From: Nitricoxidireducens sp046726235
GTDB lineage: Bacteria; Pseudomonadota; Gammaproteobacteria; Burkholderiales; Rhodocyclaceae
Reading direction: 5' to 3'
Assembly (NCBI GenBank): GCA_046726235.1
Contig: JBKPAD010000013.1
Coordinates: 1 to 64,000 of the forward strand
DNA length: 64,000 nt
The notes under the pieces are model-generated. The model made no database searches. It was not told the origin of the DNA and saw only the letters and a list, made by a program, of their open reading frames with translations. Position numbers and translations under genes: made by a program. Below, in pieces: positions 16,991-25,802 of this stretch (position 1 is its first letter; each line of letters begins with the position of its first letter).

Positions 16991-17022
16991 ATTCTACCCT
17001 TCCGACCCTGCCGTGGTAGGCT
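16991..17022. promoter_or_regulatory. Divergent -10 hexamers between hisE and the small secreted-protein gene
   Basis: On the minus strand TAGAAT (16996-16991) lies 31 bases ahead of the hisE GTG. On the plus strand TAGGCT (17017-17022), preceded by an extended TG, lies only six bases before ATG 17029. No convincing -35 boxes are seen, so these are candidate promoters only. Confidence 0.35.
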
Positions 17023-17028
17023 CTCGGC

Positions 17029-17376
17029 ATGCACAAGCGCGCCCTTCCGACCCTGGTGCTGAGCGCCGGCCTGATGACCGGCCTGCCCTGCGCCGCAGCC
17101 AAACCGCAGGCAAGCGGCGCGCCCGCCGCCGACCTCACCATTCCGGTGACCCTGCACCGCGCCAGCTGCCCGCCGCCGGCCACGGCACCCTGCGTGATCC
17201 GCAAGCCGGTCGGCAGCGGCTACCGCGTGCTGACTCCCGAGGTCAGCGTCGAGGACAGCGGCGATCGCTGGGTGATCGGGTTCGGCAAGAAGGCGGCGAA
17301 GTCGATCCGCGTCCTCGATATGGACGGCGGCCTGCACGAAATCGAGATTTCCTTCGCCGCGCGGGCGAAGAAGTAG
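17029..17376 (+). CDS. Small predicted secreted protein of unknown function
   Basis: 115 residues with a signal peptide (MHKRALPTLVLSAGLMTGLPCAAAK, cleavage near residue 24). The mature part has two cysteines (ASCPPPATAPC) and alternating beta-strand-like segments ending in IEISFAARAKK. I recognise no family. It lies on the plus strand between hisI and hisE, which are both minus-strand, and its tail converges on hisI with five bases between them. It is supported by the signal peptide and by filling a gap of about 420 bases between his genes. The start could give a nearly leaderless transcript. Confidence 0.62.
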   Translation: MHKRALPTLVLSAGLMTGLPCAAAKPQASGAPAADLTIPVTLHRASCPPPATAPCVIRKPVGSGYRVLTPEVSVEDSGDRWVIGFGKKAAKSIRVLDMDGGLHEIEISFAARAKK

Positions 17377-17380
17377 CGCC

Positions 17381-17773
17381 TCAGGCCTTGCGGCCGTAGA
17401 TCGCGTCGGGGTCCTTGAGCACCGGCTCGACGTCGCGCCAGCCGTCCTGCTCGAGCTTGTTGAAGAAGCAACTGCGCCGCCCGGTGTGGCAGGCGATGCC
17501 GCCGACCTGCTCGATGCGCAGCAGGATCACGTCGCTGTCGCAGTCGGTGCGGATTTCGACGATCTTCTGGAAGTGGCCCGACTCCTCGCCCTTGTGCCAG
17601 AGCTTGCGGCGCGAGCGCGACCAGTAGATCGCCTGCCCGCTGGCGGCCGTCTTCTCCAGCGCCTCGCGGTTCATCCAGGCGAACATCAGCACCTCGCCGG
17701 TCGCGGCATCCTGGGCGATCGCCGGCATCAGGCCGTTCTCGTCCCATTTCACCTCGTTGAGCCACTTGGTCAT
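17381..17773 (-). CDS. hisI: Phosphoribosyl-AMP cyclohydrolase HisI
   Basis: 130 residues: VLMFAWMNREALEKTAASGQAIYWSRSRRKLWHKGEESGHFQ, RTDCDSDVILLRIEQ and GIACHTGRRSCFFN, including the cysteines and aspartates that bind zinc and magnesium. It catalyses the third step of histidine synthesis. It is monofunctional, with HisE encoded separately. Its ATG overlaps the hisF stop by one base (17773). Confidence 0.96.
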   Translation of the reverse strand: MTKWLNEVKWDENGLMPAIAQDAATGEVLMFAWMNREALEKTAASGQAIYWSRSRRKLWHKGEESGHFQKIVEIRTDCDSDVILLRIEQVGGIACHTGRRSCFFNKLEQDGWRDVEPVLKDPDAIYGRKA

Positions 17774-18531
17774 CAGAGCCTTACCTCGATGCCGCGGCTC
17801 TTCATGTATTCCTTGGCCTGACGGACGGTGTACTCGCCGTAGTGGAAGATGCTGGCGGCGAGCACCGCGTCGGCCTTGCCTTCGGTGACACCGTCGGCGA
17901 GGTGCTGCAGGTTGCCGACGCCGCCGCTGGCGATGACCGGAATCCCGACCGCCTCGGAGACCTTGCGCGTCAGCGCGAGATCGAAGCCGTTCTTGGTGCC
18001 GTCGCGGTCCATGCTGGTCAGCAGGATCTCGCCGGCGCCCAGCGCCGCGACTTTCTGCGCCCATTCGATGGCGTCGAGGCCGACGTTCTTGCGGCCGCCG
18101 TGGGTGAACACTTCCCACTTGCCGGGCGCGGTCTGCTTGGCGTCGATGGCGACGACGATGCACTGCGAGCCGACCTTGGCCGAGGCTTCGGCGACGAGGT
18201 CCGGGTTGTTGACCGCTGCGGTGTTCATGCTGACCTTGTCGGCACCGGCATTCAGCAGGCGCCGCACATCTTCGACCTTGCGCACGCCGCCGCCGACCGT
18301 GAGCGGAATGAAGACCTGCTCGGCGCAGGCCGAGACGATGTCGAGGATGATGTCGCGGTCGTCGGAGCTGGCGGTGATGTCGAGGAAGGTCAGCTCGTCG
18401 GCGCCCTGCTCGTCGTAGCGGCGCGCGATCTCGACCGGGTCGCCGGCGTCGCGCAGCGAAACGAAGTTGACGCCCTTGACGACGCGGCCCGCGCTGACGT
18501 CGAGGCAGGGGATGATGCGCTTGGCGAGCAT
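17773..18531 (-). CDS. hisF: Imidazole glycerol phosphate synthase cyclase subunit HisF
   Basis: 252-residue TIM barrel. MLAKRIIPCLDVSAGRVVKGVNF holds the catalytic Asp11 equivalent, and LLTSMDRDGTKNGFDLAL holds the second (Asp130 equivalent). Phosphate-binding loops TVGGGVR and IASGGVGN are present. With HisH it forms IGP and AICAR from PRFAR. It is in the hisB-H-A-F-I run. Confidence 0.97.
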   Translation of the reverse strand: MLAKRIIPCLDVSAGRVVKGVNFVSLRDAGDPVEIARRYDEQGADELTFLDITASSDDRDIILDIVSACAEQVFIPLTVGGGVRKVEDVRRLLNAGADKVSMNTAAVNNPDLVAEASAKVGSQCIVVAIDAKQTAPGKWEVFTHGGRKNVGLDAIEWAQKVAALGAGEILLTSMDRDGTKNGFDLALTRKVSEAVGIPVIASGGVGNLQHLADGVTEGKADAVLAASIFHYGEYTVRQAKEYMKSRGIEVRL

Positions 18532-18548
18532 GGGGCTTGGCGCAGCCG

Positions 18549-19301
18549 TCAGGCCGCGCTCTTGGCCTTGAGTGCGTCCGCCTCGGCCTGGGCCTTGGCG
18601 AAATCGAGCTTGCCCTCGTAGATGGCACGGCCGGTGATAGCGCCCATGATGCCTTCGCTCTCGACCGCGCAGAGCGCCTTGACGTCCTTGATGCAGGCAA
18701 TGCCGCCGCTGGCGATGACGGGGATCTTCAGCGCCTGCGCGAGCTTGACGGTGGCCTCGACGTTGACGCCGTTCATCATGCCGTCGCGGCCGATGTCGGT
18801 GTAGATGACGGCTTCGACGCCGTAGTCCTCGAACTTCCTGGCGAGGTCGACGACGTCGTGGCCGGTCAGCTTCGACCAGCCGTCGACGGCCACCTTGCCG
18901 TCCTTGGCGTCGAGGCCGACGATGATGTGGCCGGGGAAGGCGCTGCAGGCGTCGTGCAGGAAGCCGGGGTTCTTGACCGCAGCGGTGCCGATGATGACGT
19001 AGGTGATGCCGTCGTCGAGGCAGCGCTCGATGGTGTCGAGGTCGCGGATGCCGCCGCCGAGCTGGACCGGGATCTCGTCGCCGACCTCGGCGAGGATCGC
19101 CTTGATCGCCGGCTCGTTCTTCGGCTTGCCGGCGAAGGCGCCGTTGAGGTCGACGAGGTGCAGGCGTCGCGCGCCCCGGTCGATCCAATGGCGCGCCATG
19201 GCGGCGGGGTCTTCGGAAAAGACGGTGGCATCGTCCATCGCGCCTTGCTTGAGGCGCACGCAATGCCCGTCCTTGAGGTCGATGGCAGGAATCAGCAGCA
19301 T
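18549..19301 (-). CDS. hisA: Phosphoribosylformimino-5-aminoimidazole carboxamide ribotide isomerase HisA
   Basis: 250-residue TIM barrel: MLLIPAIDLKDGHCVRLKQG with catalytic Asp8, LHLVDLNGAFAGKPKN, VQLGGGIRD, and VIYTDIGRDGMMNG with the second catalytic aspartate. It performs the Amadori rearrangement step of histidine synthesis. ATG 19301 is chosen over upstream in-frame codons because it places the conserved strand at the N-terminus. Confidence 0.97.
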   Translation of the reverse strand: MLLIPAIDLKDGHCVRLKQGAMDDATVFSEDPAAMARHWIDRGARRLHLVDLNGAFAGKPKNEPAIKAILAEVGDEIPVQLGGGIRDLDTIERCLDDGITYVIIGTAAVKNPGFLHDACSAFPGHIIVGLDAKDGKVAVDGWSKLTGHDVVDLARKFEDYGVEAVIYTDIGRDGMMNGVNVEATVKLAQALKIPVIASGGIACIKDVKALCAVESEGIMGAITGRAIYEGKLDFAKAQAEADALKAKSAA

Positions 19302-19335
19302 GGTGGGTCGGTCGAGTCGACGATGACGAGGAAGA

Positions 19336-19965
19336 TCAGGGCGCCCAGCCGATGAAGTTGGCAAGCAGCCGCAGGCCGGCTTCGGCGCTCTTCTCGGGAT
19401 GGAACTGGACGGCGAAAATGTTAGCGCGGGCCACTGCGCTGGTAAAGGGCATGCCGTAGACGGTGGAGCCCGCGATCACTTCGGGCGTCGCCGGCTCGAC
19501 GTAGTAGCTGTGCACGAAGTAGAAGCGCGTGCGCTCGTCGATGCCGGCCCACATCGGGTGCGGCGCGGCGGGGGCGACCTCGTTCCAGCCCATGTGCGGA
19601 ACCTTGAGGCCGCCGGCTTCGACGACGTCCTTGGGGAAGCGGCGCACGCGGCCGGCGAGGATGCCGAGGCCCGGCACGTCGCCTTCTTCGCTGTGCTCGA
19701 ACAGCATCTGCAGGCCGATGCAGATGCCGAGGAAAGGCTTCTCGGCGGCGGCGCGAATCACGGCATCGCGCAGTCCGCGCGCGCCGAGTTCGCGCATGCA
19801 GTCGGGCATCGCGCCCTGGCCGGGCACGACGACGCGATCGGCAGCGGCGACGGCGGCCGCATCGGCGGTAACGAGAACTTTGGCATTCGGCGCCACGTGC
19901 TCGATGGCTTTCGCCACCGAACGCAAGTTGCCCATGCCGTAGTCGACGACGGCGACGGTGGTCAT
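19336..19965 (-). CDS. hisH: Imidazole glycerol phosphate synthase glutaminase subunit HisH
   Basis: 209 residues. VAVVDYGMGNLRSV at the N-terminus, PGQGAMPDCM, the nucleophile elbow FLGICIGLQMLFE (catalytic Cys) and the C-terminal FAVQFHPEKS (catalytic His and Glu) define a class I glutamine amidotransferase that feeds ammonia to HisF. hisB starts just upstream with seven bases between. Confidence 0.97.
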   Translation of the reverse strand: MTTVAVVDYGMGNLRSVAKAIEHVAPNAKVLVTADAAAVAAADRVVVPGQGAMPDCMRELGARGLRDAVIRAAAEKPFLGICIGLQMLFEHSEEGDVPGLGILAGRVRRFPKDVVEAGGLKVPHMGWNEVAPAAPHPMWAGIDERTRFYFVHSYYVEPATPEVIAGSTVYGMPFTSAVARANIFAVQFHPEKSAEAGLRLLANFIGWAP

Positions 19966-19972
19966 GATGCGC

Positions 19973-20557
19973 TTACAGGGAACCCTTGGTCGAAGGCACG
20001 CCGCCGGCGCGCGGGTCGGTTTCCGTGGCCGCGCGCAGCGCGCGGGCGAAGGCCTTGAACACCGTCTCGGCCTGGTGGTGGGCGTTGTCGCCGCGCAAGC
20101 AATCGATGTGAACGGTGACCGCCGCGTGATTGACGAATCCCTGGAAGAACTCGCGCACCAGGTCGACGTCGAACTCGCCGATCGTCGGGCGCGTGAACGG
20201 CACCTCGAAGACGAGGCCCGGACGGCCGGAGAGATCGACGACGACGCGAGCCAGCGCTTCGTCGAGCGGCACGTAGGCATGACCGTAGCGGCGCAGGCCC
20301 CTCTTGTCGCCGAGCGCTTTCGCGAGCGCTTGGCCGAAAGTGATGCCGACGTCCTCGACGGTGTGGTGCGCGTCGATGTGCAGGTCGCCCCTGGCTTCGA
20401 TCTCGAGGTCGATCATGCCGTGGCGGGCGATCTGGTCGAGCATGTGGTCGAAGAAGCCGACGCCGGTGGCGAGCTTCGACTTGCCGCTGCCATCGAGGTC
20501 GAGCCTGACCGAGATTTCGGTCTCGAGCGTCTTGCGTTTGACTTCCGCGCTGCGCAT
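19973..20557 (-). CDS. hisB: Imidazoleglycerol-phosphate dehydratase HisB (monofunctional)
   Basis: 194 residues, the length of the monofunctional enzyme. GVGFFDHMLDQIARHG, DLHIDAHHTVEDVGI and the C-terminal CLRGDNAHHQAETVFKAFARAL contain the paired manganese-binding histidine motifs (D-H-M, A-H-H-x-x-E-D, H-H-x-x-E). It is the first gene of the hisBHAFI run and faces the inverted hisC, with 74 bases between the two starts. Confidence 0.97.
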   Translation of the reverse strand: MRSAEVKRKTLETEISVRLDLDGSGKSKLATGVGFFDHMLDQIARHGMIDLEIEARGDLHIDAHHTVEDVGITFGQALAKALGDKRGLRRYGHAYVPLDEALARVVVDLSGRPGLVFEVPFTRPTIGEFDVDLVREFFQGFVNHAAVTVHIDCLRGDNAHHQAETVFKAFARALRAATETDPRAGGVPSTKGSL

Positions 20558-20631
20558 GGTCCGGGTGCGTCAGTTGAATGGAGGGGCCATGATACCATCG
20601 CGCGTCATCCCGCAAGCCTTGCCGCATCGCC
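20558..20631. promoter_or_regulatory. Divergent hisB/hisC promoter region
   Basis: Because hisC is inverted, this 74-base gap must hold promoters for both directions. On the minus strand TATCAT (20594-20589) with an upstream TGG resembles an extended -10 for hisB. On the plus strand the overlapping TGATACCAT could serve hisC. No leader peptide or attenuator is visible. Confidence 0.4.
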
Positions 20632-21690
20632 ATGAGCCGCTATTGGAGCCACGTCGCGCGCAGCCTGACGCCTTACGTTCCGGGCGAGCAGCCGAAGCTG
20701 CCGAACCTCGTCAAGCTGAACACCAACGAGAACCCCTATGGGCCGTCGCCGAAGGCGATCGCCGCCATGCAGGCGGAGCTCGGCGACGCGCTGCGGCTCT
20801 ATCCCGATCCGAACGCGGATCGACTCAAGGACGCGGTCGCCGGACACTTCGGCCTCAAGTCGGCGCAAGTGTTCGTCGGCAACGGCTCCGACGAGGTGCT
20901 CGCCCACGTCTTCCTCGGCCTGCTCAAGCACCAGAAGCCGATCCTGTTTCCCGACATCACCTACAGCTTCTATCCCGTCTATTGCGGGCTATACGAAGTC
21001 GCCTACGAGACGGTTCCGCTCGACGCGGACTATGCGATCCGCGTCGCGGACTACGCGCGGCCGAACGGCGGCATCATCTTCCCGAATCCGAACGCGCCGA
21101 CCGGGCGGGCGCTGGCGCTCGCCGATATCGAGCGCATCGTGGCGGCCAATCCGGATTCGGTGGTGGTGATCGACGAGGCCTACGTGGATTTCGGCGCCCA
21201 GAGCGCGGCGACGCTGATCGACCGCCATGCGAACCTGCTCGTGGTGCAGACGCTCTCGAAGAGCCGCTCGCTTGCCGGCCTGCGCGTCGGCTTCGCGCTC
21301 GGCAACGCCGAACTCATCGAGGCTCTCGAGCGCGTCAAGAACAGCTTCAATTCCTATCCGCTCGACCGCCTGGCCATCGCCGGCGCGGCGGCTGCGATCG
21401 AGGACCGCGAGCACTTCGACACGACGCGCAAGGCGGTAATCGCCAGCCGTGAGCGCATGACTGCGGATCTCGTCCAGCTAGGCTTCGACGTCCTGCCCTC
21501 GGCGGCGAACTTCGTCTTCGCCCGCCATCCGCAGCGCGATGCCGGGGAACTGGCGCAGGCGCTGCGTGCGCGCAGCATCATCGTGCGCCATTTCAAGCAG
21601 CCGCGCATCGACCAGTTCCTGCGCATCACCGTCGGCACCGACGCGCAGTGCGCGGCGCTTGCCGCGGCCCTGCGGGAAATCCTCGCCTAG
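20632..21690 (+). CDS. hisC: Histidinol-phosphate aminotransferase HisC (inverted relative to other his genes)
   Basis: 352 residues of fold-type I PLP enzyme. LVKLNTNENPYGPSPKA, LYPDPNADRLKDAVA, GNGSDEVLAHVF, PNPNAPTGRAL, VIDEAYVDF and VQTLSKSRSLAGLRVGF, with the PLP lysine in S-K-S, match HisC. It transfers the amino group from glutamate to imidazole acetol phosphate. It lies between hisD and hisB as in related genomes but on the opposite strand. It converges with the ankyrin lipoprotein gene, and the two stops overlap by 4 bases. Confidence 0.96.
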   Translation: MSRYWSHVARSLTPYVPGEQPKLPNLVKLNTNENPYGPSPKAIAAMQAELGDALRLYPDPNADRLKDAVAGHFGLKSAQVFVGNGSDEVLAHVFLGLLKHQKPILFPDITYSFYPVYCGLYEVAYETVPLDADYAIRVADYARPNGGIIFPNPNAPTGRALALADIERIVAANPDSVVVIDEAYVDFGAQSAATLIDRHANLLVVQTLSKSRSLAGLRVGFALGNAELIEALERVKNSFNSYPLDRLAIAGAAAAIEDREHFDTTRKAVIASRERMTADLVQLGFDVLPSAANFVFARHPQRDAGELAQALRARSIIVRHFKQPRIDQFLRITVGTDAQCAALAAALREILA

Positions 21691-22322
21691 CCGGGTTGCG
21701 GCCGCGCCTCGGCGCGGTGTGTCGCGACCCATGCCTTGATGCGGTCGGCGACGGCGGTGTGGCCATTGCGCGCCGCGAGCGCCGCCGGCGTCAGGCCCTC
21801 CCTGTCCTTGCGGCGCGGGTTGGCACCCTTCTCGAGCAGCAGATCGACCAGCGCCGGCTGGTTCGTCGCCGCCGCGAGGTGGAGGGAAGTGCGGCCGCCG
21901 AGCGTGCGCTCGTCGATGTCGGCGCCGAGCGCGATCAGCGTCGTCGCCGCTTCCTTGCCGCCGCCGACGACAGCCGCGTGCAGCGGCGCAAAACCGTTCT
22001 GGTCGTCGATATCCAGCCGCGCGCCGCGCTCCATCAGCAGCCTGACGGCGTCGGCGCGGCCGAGGAAGGCGGCGCCGAACAGCGGCGTGCGACTGATGCC
22101 ATCGGTTGCGTTGACGTTGGCGCCGAGTTCGAGCGCTTCGTCGATGGCGTCGACGTCGCCCATGCCGGCCGCGCGGAAGAGCATGGCGTCGGCCTCGGCG
22201 AGTTCGCCGACCGGGCGCATGTATTCGGTGGCGGGCGCGGCGGCCGCAGGCGGCGCGTCGCGGTTGCAGCCCAGTGCCAGCAGCGTGGCGAGCAGCAGGC
22301 CGGAAATGCGCAGGCTCGTCAT
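21687..22322 (-). CDS. Ankyrin-repeat lipoprotein
   Basis: 211 residues. A lipoprotein signal (LLLATLLALGC, lipobox Cys near residue 18) is followed by four to five ankyrin repeats from about residue 45 to 195: ADAMLFRAAGMGDVDAIDEAL, TPLFGAAFLGRADAVRLLMERGARLD, APLHAAVVGGGKEAATTLIALGADID, TSLHLAAATNQPALVDLLLEKGANP and TPAALAARNGHTAVADRIKAW. It is probably anchored to a membrane facing the periplasm and mediates protein binding. It follows hisD by 13 bases on the same strand, so it should be co-transcribed with hisGD. No link to histidine synthesis is known to me. Confidence 0.85.
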   Translation of the reverse strand: MTSLRISGLLLATLLALGCNRDAPPAAAAPATEYMRPVGELAEADAMLFRAAGMGDVDAIDEALELGANVNATDGISRTPLFGAAFLGRADAVRLLMERGARLDIDDQNGFAPLHAAVVGGGKEAATTLIALGADIDERTLGGRTSLHLAAATNQPALVDLLLEKGANPRRKDREGLTPAALAARNGHTAVADRIKAWVATHRAEARPQPG

Positions 22323-22335
22323 GCGCGCCCTGCGG

Positions 22336-23646
22336 CTAGTCCGCCGCCTTGAGCCGGAACTCGGCGGCGCGCGCATGCGCCGTCAGGCCCTCGCCGTGCG
22401 CGAGCGTGGCCGCGATCGGGCCGAGCGCCTGCGCGCCGACGGCGGATACCTCGATCAGGCTCGAGCGCTTCTGGAAATCGTACACGCCGAGCGGCGAGGA
22501 GAAGCGCGCGCTGCGCGAAGTCGGCAACACGTGGTTCGGCCCGGCGCAGTAATCGCCCAGCGACTCGGAGGCGTAGTGGCCGATGAAAATCGCGCCGGCG
22601 TGGCGGATCATGTCGATCAGCACGCGCGGCTCGGCCACCGCAAGCTCGAGGTGCTCGGGCGCGATGCGGTTGGCGATCACGCAGGCCTCGTCGAGATTGC
22701 TGACGCGGATCAGCGCGCCGCGGCCGGTCAGCGAGGCCTCGATGGTCTCGCGGCGAGGCATGGTCGGCAGCAGCGCATCGATGCTCTGCTGCACGCGCTC
22801 GATGAAGCCGGCGTCGGGACACAGCAGGATCGACTGCGCGAGTTCATCGTGCTCGGCCTGCGCGAACAGGTCCATGGCCACCCAGTCGGGGTTGCCGGAA
22901 CCGTCGGCGATGATCAGCACTTCCGAGGGACCGGCGACCATGTCGATGCCGACGGTGCCGAAGACGCGCCGCTTGGCGCTGGCGACGTAGGCGTTGCCGG
23001 GGCCGACGATCTTGTCGACCTGCGGAATCGTCTGCGTGCCGTAGGCCAGTGCCGCGACGGCCTGCGCGCCGCCGATGGTGAACACGCGATCGACGCCGGC
23101 GAGGTGCGCGGCGGCCAACACCAGCGCGTTGCGCTCGCCGCGCGGCGTCGGCACCACCATGATCAGTTCGCGCACGCCGGCGACCTTGGCCGGCATGGCG
23201 TTCATCAGCACCGACGACGGGTAGGCGGCCTTGCCGCCGGGAACGTAGAGGCCGACGCGGTCGAGCGCCGTCACCTTCTGGCCGAGGCGGGTGCCGTCGG
23301 CCTCGACGTACTCCCAGGATTCGACGCGCTGGCGCTCGTGGTAGCTGCGCACCCGCGCGGCGGCCTGTTCGAGCGCGCTGCGCTGGTCCTGCGGCAGGCC
23401 TGCGAATGCCGCCTTGAGCACTTGCGGGGACAGTTCCAGCTCGGCCATGGTCGCCACGTCGAGCTTGTCGAAGCGGCGCGTGTAGTCGAGCACGGCGCCG
23501 TCGCCGAGCGTGCGCACGTTGGCGAGGATCTCGGCGACGGTGCGCTCGATGGCGTCGTCGGTCGAGTTGTCGAAGGCGAGCAGCGCGTCGAGCGTCGACA
23601 GGAATTCCGGGTCGCGGGTCGACAGGCGGCGGATTGGCAGCGTCAT
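22336..23646 (-). CDS. hisD: Histidinol dehydrogenase HisD
   Basis: 436 residues. VGLYVPGGKAAYPSSVLMNAMPAKVAG, GGAQAVAALAYGTQTIPQVDKIVGPGNAYVA, GIDMVAGPSEVLIIAD, AQAEHDELAQSILL and GPNHVLPTSRSARFSSPLGVYDF carry the zinc-binding His and Glu residues. It oxidises histidinol to histidine in two NAD-dependent steps. ATG 23646 overlaps the hisG stop by 4 bases. Confidence 0.97.
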   Translation of the reverse strand: MTLPIRRLSTRDPEFLSTLDALLAFDNSTDDAIERTVAEILANVRTLGDGAVLDYTRRFDKLDVATMAELELSPQVLKAAFAGLPQDQRSALEQAAARVRSYHERQRVESWEYVEADGTRLGQKVTALDRVGLYVPGGKAAYPSSVLMNAMPAKVAGVRELIMVVPTPRGERNALVLAAAHLAGVDRVFTIGGAQAVAALAYGTQTIPQVDKIVGPGNAYVASAKRRVFGTVGIDMVAGPSEVLIIADGSGNPDWVAMDLFAQAEHDELAQSILLCPDAGFIERVQQSIDALLPTMPRRETIEASLTGRGALIRVSNLDEACVIANRIAPEHLELAVAEPRVLIDMIRHAGAIFIGHYASESLGDYCAGPNHVLPTSRSARFSSPLGVYDFQKRSSLIEVSAVGAQALGPIAATLAHGEGLTAHARAAEFRLKAAD

Positions 23647-24293
23647 TTCACCGCTCCGGCGAAGGCGTCGATGACCGGCTGCACGAGGTCGCGCTTGGTC
23701 TTCAGCGACGCCTGGTTGACCACCAGGCGCGAGGAGATCGGCATGATGTCCTCGACCTCGACCAGATTGTTGGCCTTGAGCGTGCCGCCGCTGGAGACGA
23801 GGTCGACGATGGCCTCGGCAAGGCCGGCGAGCGGCGCCAGTTCCATCGAGCCGTAGAGCTTGATGAGGTCGACATGCACGCCCTTGGCGGCGAAGTGTTC
23901 GCGCGCGGTGTTGATGTACTTGGTGGCGATGCGCAGGCGCGCGCCGCGGCGCACCGCGGCGGCGTAGTCGAAGCCGACCGGCGCCGCCACGCACATGCGG
24001 CACTTGGCGATCTTGAGGTCGAGCGGCTGGTAGAGGCCGGTGCCGCCGTGCTCGATCAGCACGTCCTTGCCGGCGATGCCGAGGTCGGCGGCGCCGTACT
24101 GGACGTAGGTCGGCACGTCGGAGGCGCGCACGATGACGACGCGCACGTCGGCGCGGTTGGTGCCGATGATCAGCTTGCGCGAGGACTCCGGATTCTCGGC
24201 CGGCACGACGCCCGCCGCCGCGAGCAGCGGCAGCGTTTCCTCGAAGATGCGCCCCTTCGAGAGCGCGATGGTGATGCCGCGGAAATCAGTCAT
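23643..24293 (-). CDS. hisG: ATP phosphoribosyltransferase HisG, short form
   Basis: 216 residues, the short HisG_S form lacking the C-terminal regulatory domain. ITIALSKGRIFEETLPLLAAAG, GAADLGIAGKDVL and the PRPP-binding EAIVDLVSSGGTLKANNL define the catalytic subunit. Short HisG is active only with the HisRS-like regulator HisZ, which is not in this window. It follows murA by 22 bases. A TAGAAT hexamer ends six bases before the ATG. Confidence 0.96.
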   Translation of the reverse strand: MTDFRGITIALSKGRIFEETLPLLAAAGVVPAENPESSRKLIIGTNRADVRVVIVRASDVPTYVQYGAADLGIAGKDVLIEHGGTGLYQPLDLKIAKCRMCVAAPVGFDYAAAVRRGARLRIATKYINTAREHFAAKGVHVDLIKLYGSMELAPLAGLAEAIVDLVSSGGTLKANNLVEVEDIMPISSRLVVNQASLKTKRDLVQPVIDAFAGAVK

Positions 24294-24299
24294 GCCGCA

Positions 24300-24305
24300 A
24301 TTCTA
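24300..24305 (-). promoter_or_regulatory. TAGAAT hexamer immediately before hisG
   Basis: TAGAAT on the minus strand (24305-24300) is separated from the hisG ATG by six bases (TGCGGC). If it is a -10, transcription would begin at or next to the start codon, giving a leaderless mRNA. No -35 is evident and hisG could also be read through from murA. Confidence 0.3.
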
Positions 24306-24315
24306 CCGGACGGCC

Positions 24316-25558
<1,243 letters not shown>

Positions 25559-25566
<8 letters not shown>

Positions 25567-25801
25567 GGGCTTTCCACTCCTCTGGCGTCAGGGTCTGCAT
25601 GGACAGTGCGTGCAGTTCGCCGCTGTCGAAACGCTCCTTGAGGATCGCATTCACCTTCTGCTGGCGCGCGACGCGCGACAGGCCGGCAAAGGCGGCGCTG
25701 ACGATCAGCGCCTCGAAGTGGCGGCCGTCGCCGCCGACCTCGAGGTGCTCGCAGGTGAGTTCGTGGGCGATCCATTCGTGGATCCGTTGCGGGTCGAGCA
25801 T
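25559..25801 (-). CDS. ibaG: BolA family protein (IbaG type)
   Basis: 80 residues. The core HEWIAHELTCEHLEVGGDGRHFEALIVSAAFAGLSRVARQQKVNAIL carries the BolA helix-turn-strand with the conserved D-G-x-H-F and F-x-G-x-x-x-V-x-R-x-Q segments. BolA proteins pair with monothiol glutaredoxins and bind iron-sulfur clusters. The position directly before murA is the IbaG position in Escherichia coli (mlaFEDCB-ibaG-murA); here two ABC transporter genes separate it from the mla genes. Confidence 0.92.
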
Positions 25802-25802
25802 G

